Part shown: positions 1 to 5,811 of the stretch, one piece after another
How the letters are laid out: every line of letters begins with the position of its first letter
How positions within the stretch are numbered: position 1 is the first letter of the stretch
Source of the DNA: Clostridia bacterium
GTDB taxonomy: Bacteria; Bacillota_A; Clostridia; Christensenellales; Aristaeellaceae
Direction of reading: 5' to 3'
Length of the DNA stretch: 50,599 nt
Assembly: GCA_017481065.1 (NCBI GenBank)
Contig: JAFUPT010000109.1
Span: 1-50,599 of the forward strand
Program-made: the position numbers and the translations under genes
The notes under the pieces: generated by a model
Told to the model about the DNA's origin: nothing
The model's database searches: none
What the model saw: the letters and a program-made list of their open reading frames with translations, nothing else

Positions 1-339
1 CTGGCCGTTGTTGTGCTGCTTGCCGCCCAGACCTTCAACGGCGCCCTTACTCTTTCCAACGCAGTCTTGTGTTTGGCAAACGGTCTGCTGGTATCCCTTG
101 GCGCAAACGGCTCCTACACCGCCATTACCCGAGTGAGTAAGCTGATCTCCAGCACTTCTTCCAAAAAGGATGACGATGTTGATATCCTCAATCTTGATAC
201 TTGGTCCATCGAAGATCTGAAATCGTTCTGCGTCCTGTACAATATCTACTGCGACGACTGCAAAACGAAGGAAGATTACATCAAGGTCATTGAGGCGCTC
301 CTTGCAGAAGATCGCGCCAACGCCGCTGCAGACGAATAA
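1..339 (+). CDS. Membrane-anchored protein with HeH/LEM-like C-terminus, 5' end outside window
   Basis: The reading frame is open from base 1 to the TAA at 337-339, so this is the 3' part of a longer gene. The visible N-terminal part is hydrophobic (about 40 residues, LLAAQTF to SLGANGS). The C-terminal 40 residues (LDTWSIEDLKSF to EALLAE) form a short two-helix pattern resembling the HeH/LEM fold that is often attached to phage structural or holin-like proteins. That resemblance is by eye and weak. A strong terminator follows 30 bp downstream. The function is unknown; it belongs to the element left of the tRNA-Lys junction, not to the phage on the right. Confidence 0.5.
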   Translation: MAVVVLLAAQTFNGALTLSNAVLCLANGLLVSLGANGSYTAITRVSKLISSTSSKKDDDVDILNLDTWSIEDLKSFCVLYNIYCDDCKTKEDYIKVIEALLAEDRANAAADE

Positions 340-369
340 TATTTTGAGTGAAACCTACGCATAGCAAAG

Positions 370-405
370 CCCCAGCCATCCTTCACGGGTGGTTGGGGGC
401 TTTTT
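370..405 (+). terminator. Rho-independent terminator, probably bidirectional
   Basis: CCCCAGCCATCC (370-381) pairs with GGGTGGTTGGGG (387-398, two G-U pairs) across a short loop, followed by T5 at 401-405. It ends the rightward gene at 1-339. Read on the minus strand it also carries a short T tract and may end the leftward operon arriving from 3033. Confidence 0.85.
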
Positions 406-432
406 GTCGTTTTGGGGCTGTTGCAACGCCCC

Positions 433-588
433 TTATTTCGGCTTCTCTGGCGTTGCCCTGTTGCCCTCTATCTTTTTCTTAAAGCCGCTGGAAGGGCTTT
501 TCCGGGGCTTGCAGGTGAAAGCCTTTATTCTGGCCTGATTGCGCTTTTCGATTTCGCCCATCAATCTCAGCTTATCTTTCAGCTTCAC
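433..588 (-). CDS. Small basic hypothetical protein (51 aa), last gene of leftward operon
   Basis: The GTG start is chosen because a full AGGAGG lies 8 nt upstream on the minus strand. The product is short, Lys/Arg-rich and soluble (starts MKLKDKLRLMGEIEK, ends GNRATPEKPK). It lies 22 bp after the DUF4314 gene, in the same direction. No family is recognised. The basic composition would allow nucleic-acid binding, but nothing in the sequence demonstrates it. Confidence 0.5.
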   Translation of the reverse strand: MKLKDKLRLMGEIEKRNQARIKAFTCKPRKSPSSGFKKKIEGNRATPEKPK

Positions 589-610
589 GTGATCCACCTC
601 CTGGGTGATC

Positions 611-826
611 TCAAATCCGGTGGCACTGATCCTGCCCAAATGCCACGCCGAGCGTGCTTCCGTTGTCCCAGTTGACGTGCACGGTTCCGAGGTCATCTAC
701 AAACAGCACGGTTCCCTGTGTACCCTCGGGCGGAGCCTGTACATTATCCATCTTGTCAAGCTCCACTCTGCACCCTGCCGGGTACAGCTGCTTGATTCTC
801 TTGACGATTCTTTCATTCGGCTGCAT
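611..826 (-). CDS. DUF4314 family protein (71 aa)
   Basis: The start is at 826 (ATG, MQPNERIVKRIKQLYP) with GGAGGTCAGAGC just upstream; a longer frame to 937 would ignore this site. The sequence matches the DUF4314 pattern: a short helix, YPAGCRVEL, then a small beta domain with GTQGTV, VNWDNGS and a C-terminal LGV. Members are common in plasmids, conjugative elements and prophages of Clostridia, and are thought to be small SH3-like folds; no biochemical role is established. Its start overlaps the end of the upstream gene by 14 nt, indicating translational coupling in the operon. Confidence 0.75.
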   Translation of the reverse strand: MQPNERIVKRIKQLYPAGCRVELDKMDNVQAPPEGTQGTVLFVDDLGTVHVNWDNGSTLGVAFGQDQCHRI

Positions 827-1064
827 TGCTCTGACCTCCATTTCCCCCGGGCAGCTGATCGAGCACACGCTCAAATAGTCGGCGACGGCAATCGTCGTAA
901 TCATCACGATAGTCACCCCAATAGTAGTCGGTTGCATTTCTGCACATCCATGTTACAAACTGCGTTCCTTGGTCGCTGGTGTTTTGGGCCATGACCACTT
1001 CAAGGCTGGTATCAATACGCACCGTTTCGATGATGCGATATCCGGCATTGACTCTGATTCCCAT
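813..1064 (-). CDS. Hypothetical protein (83 aa)
   Basis: ATG at 1064. The protein begins with a beta-rich segment (MGIRVNAGYRIIETVRIDTSLEVVMAQ) followed by an acidic, Tyr/Asp-rich helix (DYYWGDYRDDYDD) and an Arg-rich stretch. The phrasing 'evvmAQN...QFVTWMC' suggests a small sheet protein of the kind found beside DUF4314 and DUF3846 genes in clostridial mobile elements. I do not recognise a named family. It is 11 bp downstream of the gene ending at 1076 and overlaps the DUF4314 start, so it is part of the same operon. Confidence 0.7.
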   Translation of the reverse strand: MGIRVNAGYRIIETVRIDTSLEVVMAQNTSDQGTQFVTWMCRNATDYYWGDYRDDYDDCRRRLFERVLDQLPGGNGGQSNAAE

Positions 1065-1075
1065 TGCGATTCTCC

Positions 1076-1462
1076 TTAATTCTCCACAAAAGCGAAGCTG
1101 ATCTCTTCGGGGTCGATGTTGTTCTCATAGGCCAGCAGGCCGATAGTGGAACTGATCTCCTTCTCGAAGGAGCCCTTGATCGTCATACGGAGCAGTTCCT
1201 CGCCGTTGCCGTTGCGGAACACAATCCATTGCTTATGGTTCATCTGATAGCAGCTGCCGGCATCGTCGATCAGGTTCACCTTTTCGCCGATGATGGCAAG
1301 AGCCTCGTCATAGCTTCCGGAAGCGAACACGCGCTCCTGCATTTCCTTGAACACCGTAGGTGCGATACCTTCTCGGTTGCACTCTTCGTAGATCGCGCGG
1401 AGGATCCAGAAGATGTTCCCGGATTCACCCCGGCTGTTGTAGTGAATGGTGAGCTTATCCAT
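1076..1462 (-). CDS. Hypothetical protein (128 aa)
   Basis: The start at 1462 (MDKLTIHYNSRGESGN) is preceded by GGAGG with good spacing; the extra N-terminal residues of the longer frame look untranslated. The protein is acidic, mixed alpha/beta, with IFWILRAIYEECNRE and a C-terminal segment of hydrophobic alternation. It overlaps the upstream DUF3846 gene by 8 nt. Cotranscription with seven other small genes is likely. No catalytic motif or membrane segment is visible; function unknown. Confidence 0.7.
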   Translation of the reverse strand: MDKLTIHYNSRGESGNIFWILRAIYEECNREGIAPTVFKEMQERVFASGSYDEALAIIGEKVNLIDDAGSCYQMNHKQWIVFRNGNGEELLRMTIKGSFEKEISSTIGLLAYENNIDPEEISFAFVEN

Positions 1463-1889
1463 TGTCTGCCTCCTTCTCGACCTCGCCAACAAATACCGCC
1501 CTAAAGGCCGTCAACACTTTGCGGTATGCAACGTGTGAAATCTTCTTCATGCTCTCTTCCACCTGACGAGCTTCCGCTTCATCAAGAGGCAGGATGTCGA
1601 GCCCTTCACTCGTCATACCGAGTTTCAAGACCAGAGCATTGCCGACGATGGGTTCAAGGTGCTCATGCGCACCATAAAGGTAGGACGCGATGAAGTTGAC
1701 CACAGGCTTGTCCTTGAGTCGACCTTCCTCGTCGATCATGAGGATGTAGGGCTGCTGCAAGCCTCGGGCAGTGACGTGTTCAACGTACTGGCACCCGATG
1801 TTCTCATAGCAGAAATCAAGCAAGGCCTGTTCAGGCTTCTTTTCGATGATCGAAACAGCATGATCGGTGCTGAGCTTTACTGCGTACAT
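1455..1889 (-). CDS. DUF3846 family protein (144 aa)
   Basis: The start at 1889 (MYAVKLSTDHAVSIIE) is set by GGAGGTAAAC immediately upstream. The N-terminal 95 residues follow the DUF3846 pattern: a beta strand of short hydrophobics, an ...IGCQYVEHV segment, ILMIDEEGRLKDKPVN-like core, and the closing PIVGNALVLKLG. The C-terminal 50 residues are a helical acidic extension. DUF3846 proteins are widespread in conjugative elements and phages of Firmicutes; their role is not established. It sits centrally in the leftward operon. Confidence 0.8.
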   Translation of the reverse strand: MYAVKLSTDHAVSIIEKKPEQALLDFCYENIGCQYVEHVTARGLQQPYILMIDEEGRLKDKPVVNFIASYLYGAHEHLEPIVGNALVLKLGMTSEGLDILPLDEAEARQVEESMKKISHVAYRKVLTAFRAVFVGEVEKEADNG

Positions 1890-1947
1890 GTTTACCTCCA
1901 ATGCCCATGTACAACGCCCATGGGCAGGCTGTCGATCTGGCTCGTGA

Positions 1948-2190
1948 TTACTTCACGACTACCACAGTATTGGTTTCGTTGTGGCCGAGCGGATAGATTC
2001 CGTATTCACAGGGAATCGCGCGGCCGGATGCAATCCAACTAGGATTTGTGGCATCAGTACCGAGCATGCCATCGGTTGTGCGATAGACCTTCTCGGTCTT
2101 TCCGTCGGGATACTGGATGGTGCATCCATCGGTGATCTCATCACCGTTCTTGTCGAAGTACCTGTATTCGTCGTTTACAATCTTAATCAT
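1948..2190 (-). CDS. Hypothetical small protein (80 aa), mobile-element family
   Basis: ATG at 2190 with GGAGGATAACG upstream. The sequence starts MIKIVNDEYRYFDKNG, carries a run with YPDGKTEKVYRT, then GTDATNPSWI and a CEYGIYPL segment. I recognise the overall pattern from other gut Clostridia mobile elements (a small beta protein with the conserved LGTDATNP stretch), but cannot attach a family name. Spacing of 17 bp from the upstream gene and 58 bp to the next fits one operon. Function unknown. Confidence 0.72.
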   Translation of the reverse strand: MIKIVNDEYRYFDKNGDEITDGCTIQYPDGKTEKVYRTTDGMLGTDATNPSWIASGRAIPCEYGIYPLGHNETNTVVVVK

Positions 2191-2207
2191 CGTTATCCTC
2201 CGAATCA

Positions 2208-2384
2208 TTAGGTGTCATGATATCCTCGGTCGTCTTCTCCGCGTTCACGGAGTACATATCTTAGACTTGCAACAGACAGACAACCGGGAATCGGTTGGCC
2301 TTGGCTCACTGCCGACCATATCCAGTTCTTGAGGATGTTCGTACTTTCCAGCCTGGCCTTTTCGATCATCCACGCCTGAATCAT
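2208..2384 (-). CDS. Hypothetical small helical protein (58 aa)
   Basis: The ATG at 2384 overlaps the TGA of the upstream gene (TGATG), so it is likely translated by re-initiation; no independent Shine-Dalgarno is needed. MIQAWMIEKARLES... is an amphipathic helix followed by IPGCLSVASLRYVLRERG. No membrane segment or motif. The overlap and coding direction support a real gene, although it is short. Function unknown. Confidence 0.6.
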   Translation of the reverse strand: MIQAWMIEKARLESTNILKNWIWSAVSQGQPIPGCLSVASLRYVLRERGEDDRGYHDT

Positions 2385-2791
2385 CAATACCAATCCTCTT
2401 CTTCGCTGTCGTCAACATCCTCAAACTCGTCACGGTAGTCGAACATATCATCGGTTTCAGTCTTACGGAGCTCCGGGTTTTCTTCGACATGCTCAACGAC
2501 TGCGTCCAGCATATCCTTCAGCTTGTTTTCGTACTTCTCCTCGGAGTACAGGCCGAACATATCGCTGACAATGTCGGCGATCTTCTCGTTGGTGCGCTTG
2601 ATCAGAAAGCGGCCAGCTGCGTTGCAGGTTTCCTTGCCGTAGCCAATGCCCAGCTGATCGCCGTCATTGAAGAACCGATATCCGATACGAGAAGCGGCGC
2701 GGATGATCTCGCCGGCCAGTGAATCACATTTGCCAGAAGGAGGCACAAGCTCCTCGAACAAAACATCCATCTTATCACGAATCATTTCCAT
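2384..2791 (-). CDS. Acidic hypothetical protein (135 aa)
   Basis: Start taken at 2791, 11 nt after AAGGAGGG; a TTG at 2800 and an ATG at 2785 are alternatives. The product is helical in the middle (residues about 40-100) and ends in a very acidic tail (DVDDSEEEDWY). One Cys-containing core (GKCDSLAGEIIRA, KETCNAAGRFL) repeats a small-residue pattern. No known domain. The Shine-Dalgarno of this gene lies next to the -35 box of the opposing small-RNA promoter at 2809-2837, which could couple expression of the two. Confidence 0.7.
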   Translation of the reverse strand: MEMIRDKMDVLFEELVPPSGKCDSLAGEIIRAASRIGYRFFNDGDQLGIGYGKETCNAAGRFLIKRTNEKIADIVSDMFGLYSEEKYENKLKDMLDAVVEHVEENPELRKTETDDMFDYRDEFEDVDDSEEEDWY

Positions 2792-2808
2792 GTCTTTCAA
2801 AACCCTCC

Positions 2809-2837
2809 TTGACTCTCTTGCCTTACTCTGCTATGAT
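2809..2837 (+). promoter_or_regulatory. Sigma-A type promoter for antisense small RNA
   Basis: TTGACT (2809-2814), a 17-bp spacer and TATGAT (2832-2837). Both hexamers differ from consensus by one base. It points rightward, against the leftward operon, and has no gene downstream before a terminator at 2883-2918. Confidence 0.75.
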
Positions 2838-2843
2838 AGGAGG

Positions 2844-2918
2844 TGGCCGGGGTAAGGCTCCCGGCTCACCTTATCGGGTGGTGTAGCGGTCGCTGTGGAA
2901 GGGGGCCGCTACTTTTTT
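2844..2918 (+). ncRNA. Candidate 75-nt structured small RNA, antisense to operon leader
   Basis: Transcription from the promoter at 2809-2837 would begin near 2844. Hairpin 1 pairs GGTG+GCCGGG (2842-2851) with CCCGGC+CACC (2860-2870, one bulged T) around an 8-nt loop. Hairpin 2 pairs GTAGCGG (2883-2889) with CCGCTAC (2906-2912) and is followed by T6 (2913-2918), a standard terminator. The 12-nt linker between them (2871-2882) is single-stranded in this fold. No ORF longer than 17 codons fits. It is complementary to the leftward mRNA between the 38-aa gene and the gene at 2384-2791, so a cis-antisense or trans-acting role is plausible. Confidence 0.6.
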
Positions 2919-3033
2919 AATTACCACCCATGATCCGCTTGACGCTGGCACGAAGTTCGTCCAGCGTCGAGCACTTCTCGATCAACTCGAGGATTGCTCT
3001 CAGCAGGGCTTCCGTGACCTGCATGTCGTTCAT
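2917..3033 (-). CDS. Microprotein, 38 aa, first gene of leftward operon
   Basis: ATG at 3033 preceded by AAAGGAGTGAGGTGA; reads MNDMQVTEALLRAILELIEK... and ends MGGN. It is one continuous amphipathic helix with an Ile/Leu face and Arg/Lys on the other side. Similar 35-40 residue proteins occur in clostridial phages and plasmids by my recollection; no function is known to me. It is the first gene after the strong promoter at 3083-3111 and lies opposite the small RNA that terminates against its stop codon. Confidence 0.65.
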   Translation of the reverse strand: MNDMQVTEALLRAILELIEKCSTLDELRASVKRIMGGN

Positions 3034-3082
3034 TCACCTCACTCCTTTCTTAAGAGCGTTTCCGCTCTGCCTTACATATATT

Positions 3083-3111
3083 ATTATAAACCATTTGGGT
3101 TATATTGTCAA
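3083..3111 (-). promoter_or_regulatory. Consensus promoter of leftward operon with embedded palindrome
   Basis: On the minus strand TTGACA (3111-3106), exactly 17 bp, then TATAAT (3088-3083): both hexamers are perfect consensus. The spacer contains AACC-N5-GGTT (3089-3101), an inverted repeat that could be bound by the XRE protein encoded divergently at 3201. The leader then holds a small GAGCG-GAAA-CGCTC hairpin before the ribosome-binding site of the 38-aa gene. Confidence 0.85.
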
Positions 3112-3163
3112 CTGTTTATTTAATCTGTATGGTTGATTTTATAAATTTAACATTTGACTTTAT

Positions 3164-3173
3164 CAAACGTTTG
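3164..3173. promoter_or_regulatory. Palindromic candidate operator upstream of XRE gene
   Basis: CAAACGTTTG is a perfect 10-bp palindrome 7 bp upstream of TATAAT (3180-3185). A TTGACT at 3154-3159 lies 20 bp from that -10, which is long, so the exact -35 is unclear. The site sits where a repressor would block transcription of the gene at 3201. Confidence 0.45.
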
Positions 3174-3200
3174 GTGTATTATAATGTTGGAGGTGGTACG

Positions 3201-3413
3201 ATGACTGCGAAGCAAATTGTCGAAATGGGGATTGCATATGCCGGCATCAATCAGGCTGAACTTGCCAGACGCCTTGAATGGTCCCCACAGTTGCTCCATA
3301 AGCGGCTCAATGTCGGCAAATTCACCCCTGAAGAATGGGGCTTGATAGCAAAGGCTTTGGGTTCAGAAATGAAGATCGCCTTTGTTTTCCCGGATGGTAA
3401 AGAAGTTGGATAA
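3201..3413 (+). CDS. XRE-family small DNA-binding regulator (70 aa)
   Basis: ATG at 3201 after GGAGGTGGTACG. The protein is essentially one helix-turn-helix domain: INQAELARRLEWSPQLLHKRLN is the two-helix motif (residues about 16-38), followed by helices and a short beta tail ending FVFPDGKEVG. Cro/CI-type proteins of this size bind palindromic operators as dimers. It is divergent from the leftward operon; the intervening 170 bp contain the operon's consensus promoter and two palindromes, so it probably represses that operon, itself, or both. Binding specificity is inference. Confidence 0.8.
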   Translation: MTAKQIVEMGIAYAGINQAELARRLEWSPQLLHKRLNVGKFTPEEWGLIAKALGSEMKIAFVFPDGKEVG

Positions 3414-3425
3414 AGGAGAAACGCC

Positions 3426-3707
3426 ATGAATATTGGCAGCAGTATCATCATCAAGAATGGAGACATAACCATCGAATCCATCTTCCTGATGTCCGATGGA
3501 TATCCGCAGATCAGTGCATTCCTTCAGGAGTGCCAGACACAGAACTGCACCGTGCATTTCCGTAATGAGGACATCACCGTCGCCCCCGGCGATCTAGCCG
3601 ACACCGGCGTAAGAGCGATGCTCTCCACCTACGGCATGCTGATCACTTACCCCAAGGCAGCACGGGATTTCGTCAACTTCGCATTTAACACCGCAGCGAA
3701 GAAATAA
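3426..3707 (+). CDS. Hypothetical protein (93 aa) paired with XRE regulator
   Basis: ATG at 3426 with AAAGGAGAAACGCC upstream, 12 bp after the regulator, so the two are likely one transcript. MNIGSSIIIKNGDITIES suggests a beta-rich start; later segments (GYPQISAFLQECQTQ, YGMLITYPKAARDFVNFAF) are helical. No motif recognised. Its position next to an XRE gene, with a shared terminator, resembles two-gene regulatory or toxin-antitoxin-like arrangements, but no toxin fold can be identified. Confidence 0.65.
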   Translation: MNIGSSIIIKNGDITIESIFLMSDGYPQISAFLQECQTQNCTVHFRNEDITVAPGDLADTGVRAMLSTYGMLITYPKAARDFVNFAFNTAAKK

Positions 3708-3722
3708 GGCATCAAACAGAAA

Positions 3723-3755
3723 AGGGCTCGGACAATTACGTCCAAGCCCTTTTTG
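3723..3755. terminator. Bidirectional terminator between convergent genes
   Basis: AGGGCTcGGAC (3723-3733) pairs with GTCCaAGCCCT (3740-3750), followed by T5 on the plus strand and an A/T flank (AAAAGGG) on the other side. It separates the rightward gene ending at 3707 from the leftward XRE gene ending at 3759. Confidence 0.85.
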
Positions 3756-3758
3756 TTG

Positions 3759-4010
3759 TCACTTCTTGCCCGTCCACGCGGGAGCTTTTTTCCTGTCGTC
3801 AATGTCCTTGCTCGGTATGTACACCAGCAATTCTGATAGGTCGCAATCGAGCACTTCACATATCTTGTCAAGCTGTTCCAGATTCACTCGTTCAGCCATC
3901 TCATGATACAGTTCGTTGATCGTGTTGGGACGAATGCCAGTGCGTCGTGCAAGGTCTGCCTGCGTCCACTTCCGCTCGCCAAGCAGGGTGGACAATCGAA
4001 TCTTGATCAT
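3759..4010 (-). CDS. XRE/Cro-type transcriptional regulator (83 aa)
   Basis: Start at 4010 (MIKIRLSTLLGERKWTQ) gives 8 nt to AAGGAG; an in-frame ATG two codons earlier would be too close. Residues about 15-60 are a clear Cro/CI helix-turn-helix: WTQADLARRTGIRPNTINELYH, then LEQLDKICEVLDCDLSELLVY. This subfamily (single-domain, ending shortly after the CDLSELL helix) is common in Firmicutes plasmids and mobile elements and regulates neighbouring genes. It is transcribed away from the tRNA-Lys junction from its own promoter at 4075-4104. Confidence 0.85.
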   Translation of the reverse strand: MIKIRLSTLLGERKWTQADLARRTGIRPNTINELYHEMAERVNLEQLDKICEVLDCDLSELLVYIPSKDIDDRKKAPAWTGKK

Positions 4011-4074
4011 GGTCATTGCTCCTTTGCTGTAGTATTCTAACACCACAAAGGATTTCGCCGCTTGCATTTGTTGG

Positions 4075-4104
4075 ATTATATCGTTTCTAAGGATATTATA
4101 TCAA
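4075..4104 (-). promoter_or_regulatory. Promoter of leftward XRE gene
   Basis: On the minus strand TTGATA (4104-4099), 18 bp, TATAAT (4080-4075). The two elements lie within near-direct repeats of GGATxATATC, which could contribute to autoregulation. Confidence 0.6.
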
Positions 4105-4181
4105 ATTCTGATAAGCACGACAAAAGCCATCACACCTATTGATGCGATGGCTTCAAAGCTACATATCGTTGTCATCGAAAT

Positions 4182-4232
4182 AAAAAACACAGACGAAAAC
4201 GCCCTTTTTCATAAAGATCGTGTTCGCCTGTG
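4182..4232 (-). terminator. Terminator downstream of tRNA-Lys 3' half
   Basis: Minus-strand CACAGGCGAAC (4232-4222) pairs with GTTTTCGTCTGTG (4200-4188) and is followed by T6 (4187-4182). It lies 8 bp beyond the CCA end of the tRNA-Lys fragment and is therefore probably the original host terminator of that tRNA gene. A second, weaker hairpin (4124-4131 with 4146-4153) follows in the same direction. Confidence 0.75.
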
Positions 4233-4239
4233 CCTCTAA

Positions 4240-4290
4240 TGGTACACCTTCAGGGGCTCGAACCCTGGACACCCTGATTAAGAGTCAGCT
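4240..4290 (-). other. Phage attachment site: 3' half of tRNA-Lys(CUU)
   Basis: The minus strand reads AGCTGACTCTTAATCAG, then the complete T arm (CAGGGTTCGAGCCCCTG), the acceptor 3' strand and CCA at 4242-4240. This is the anticodon loop (CTT), T arm and acceptor end of tRNA-Lys. The 5' half (D arm, acceptor 5' strand) is absent: sequence to the right of 4291 is not tRNA-like. Half-tRNAs of this kind are the duplicated core left by tyrosine integrases that target tRNA 3' ends. The integrase stop codon is 100 bp away. The orientation predicts the intact tRNA-Lys at the far (right) end of the prophage, outside the window. Confidence 0.85.
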
Positions 4291-4391
4291 ACGGGCGGGT
4301 GTGAATCGTTGAAAAAGCGTGTATTTGCAAGGGTTTTGAGGTGGTTCATATCGAGGGAAAAAGGATAGTTGGTTGCACAAAAGTTGCAGCA

Positions 4392-5579
4392 TCAGCGGGC
4401 CTCCCGCAGGATATCAGCGATCATTTTCAATTGATCTTCAGGACGTTTCTTTCGTCCTTCTGTGAACATATCATCCACCATAGCAGCTGCTTTTTGCAAT
4501 TGTTTTTCGGATAGATGGGTGTAAATATCCATGGTTGTTTTGATGGAAGTATGGCCGACGAGTTTCTGCGTAATAAAGGGATCAATTCCATTTTCCCAAC
4601 ACATGGTAATATAATTATGCCGCAAGGTATGCGCAGTGATTACCGGTTTATAGCGGGAACGTATATCACTGGCGCGATAATTATTTGCCTGTTCTTCCAA
4701 GGGAATAACCATATCGCATGCAAACATAAGTCCTACCCACATTCGCTCATAAGAGGTTTTTGCCATTGGACGATTGCTGCGGGAGCCAACGAAGAGGAAA
4801 TCCCCTTCCCTACCACGTTTACGCTCCAGGATGCGCCGTAGCTTTTCAGGCACCGGGATGCAGCGATTGGAGGCTTTGGTTTTCAATTCGCCGGGCGTAC
4901 TTCCCTTTTTATCATCAATATCGCGCTGGATATGCACCTGATTGGTATCCCAATCGAAATCTCCCCACATGAGGCCGCGTGCTTCGCCGGGACGAAGGCC
5001 GAGATAATACATGCAGGCAAGAAAAGCACCGTTTTCATTAAAGATACAGACAGATTCAACCGTTTTGCGCTCCGCTTCGGTTAAAGCGCGCTTTTCCTCC
5101 GCGGGAGCTGCCTGCGGTCGGACAACAGATTCCGCCGGATTCTTTTTCAGAATACCTTCAGCATATGCGGATTCAAATACACCGTTGATCGAAGCGACAA
5201 CATAGGTGATCTTGCTTTCAGATTTCCCTTCAAAACCATTAACAAATTCCTGGATTTCCAGAGGGCGAATGGCGCGGAGATTGCGATCACCAAAGACAGG
5301 GAGGATATCTTTATTCATGGCGGTGCGGTAGAGTTCCAAAGATGCATCTTTGATAGAGGGTTTCTTTTTCACATTGAACCATTGCACTGCATACTGACCG
5401 AAGAGCTGATCATCCGCAGGCGCTTCCCCGGTAATATACTTGGCAATGATATCCCGTTTGGACTGTTCGAATTCACGGAGGGTTTTGCCAGATGCCCATT
5501 TGAAAATATCCTTTCCCTTTGCATCAACACCGACTCTGATTTTTGTGCGGTAGAGGCCGCTTTTCTGCTTTTTCGGCAT
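4392..5579 (-). CDS. int: Phage tyrosine integrase (395 aa)
   Basis: Site-specific recombinase that would catalyse integration and excision at the tRNA-Lys site 100 bp downstream. Domains: an N-terminal arm-binding region (residues 1-50, RTKIRVGVDAKGKDI), a SAM-like core-binding domain (about 57-155), and a catalytic domain (165-365). Catalytic residues are visible: Arg196 in LRPGEAR, Lys234 in the beta hairpin, His317-x-x-Arg320 in HTLRH, His343 in VGH, and the nucleophile Tyr353 in MDIYTHL. Length is normal for the family. It is transcribed leftward toward the attachment site; upstream lie an inverted repeat (TATGCCCA 5584-5591/TGGGCATA) and a divergent small-RNA promoter. Confidence 0.96.
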   Translation of the reverse strand: MPKKQKSGLYRTKIRVGVDAKGKDIFKWASGKTLREFEQSKRDIIAKYITGEAPADDQLFGQYAVQWFNVKKKPSIKDASLELYRTAMNKDILPVFGDRNLRAIRPLEIQEFVNGFEGKSESKITYVVASINGVFESAYAEGILKKNPAESVVRPQAAPAEEKRALTEAERKTVESVCIFNENGAFLACMYYLGLRPGEARGLMWGDFDWDTNQVHIQRDIDDKKGSTPGELKTKASNRCIPVPEKLRRILERKRGREGDFLFVGSRSNRPMAKTSYERMWVGLMFACDMVIPLEEQANNYRASDIRSRYKPVITAHTLRHNYITMCWENGIDPFITQKLVGHTSIKTTMDIYTHLSEKQLQKAAAMVDDMFTEGRKKRPEDQLKMIADILREAR

Positions 5580-5598
5580 GGAATATGCCCACCTTTCA

Positions 5599-5627
5599 TT
5601 GATTTTTGAGAGAATTCATGGTAAAAT
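5599..5627 (+). promoter_or_regulatory. Promoter of candidate small RNA divergent from integrase
   Basis: TTGATT (5599-5604), 17 bp, TAAAAT (5622-5627). It points away from the integrase gene, with only a terminator (5671-5707) downstream before the next gene. Confidence 0.5.
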
Positions 5628-5633
5628 GGGCAT

Positions 5634-5707
5634 AGCAATGCCCGATGTAGGAGTTGTGGTTTTGCTGTTTCCCTGTCCGGGGGTGAGAGATCGGACAGGG
5701 ATTTTTT
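5634..5707 (+). ncRNA. Candidate 74-nt small RNA upstream of integrase
   Basis: Downstream of the promoter at 5599-5627 a perfect hairpin GGGCAT-AGCA-ATGCCC (5628-5643) straddles the expected start, followed by a strong terminator: CCCTGTCCG (5671-5679) with CGGACAGGG (5692-5700) and T6. The size and layout resemble the RNA at 2844-2918, but the sequences are not alike. A 33-codon frame (5626-5727) runs through it and has a hydrophobic start, but it would have no Shine-Dalgarno site and crosses the terminator. The RNA would be antisense to the integrase leader only if the integrase promoter is further upstream. It could also be just the terminator of an unseen transcript. Confidence 0.45.
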
Positions 5708-5723
5708 CTTTATTTTGGCGGAT

Positions 5724-5739
5724 ATGATGCATGCATCAT
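5724..5739. promoter_or_regulatory. 16-bp perfect palindrome overlapping probable -35 region
   Basis: ATGATGCATGCATCAT is self-complementary over all 16 bp. A TATAAT lies at 5751-5756, so the palindrome covers the expected -35 position of a rightward promoter for the XRE gene at 5812. It is the likely operator of that gene, possibly bound by its own product. Confidence 0.55.
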
Positions 5740-5811
5740 GGTGTATACAATATAATTTCGCTACGCTTAATACACGCATTACGCGGATATTAACGAAAGC
5801 GAGGTTTCACC

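Noticed and set aside
3154..3185. TTGACT-TATAAT rightward promoter for the XRE gene at 3201
   Set aside because: The spacer is 20 bp, too long for a typical sigma-A promoter. Only the -10 and the palindrome are kept as evidence.
4260..4320. Complete tRNA-Lys gene
   Set aside because: The D arm and 5' acceptor strand are missing; sequence right of 4291 does not pair. It is a 3' half only.
5626..5727. 33-codon ORF through the small RNA upstream of the integrase
   Set aside because: No ribosome-binding site; the frame runs through the terminator stem and loop, so it is probably not translated.
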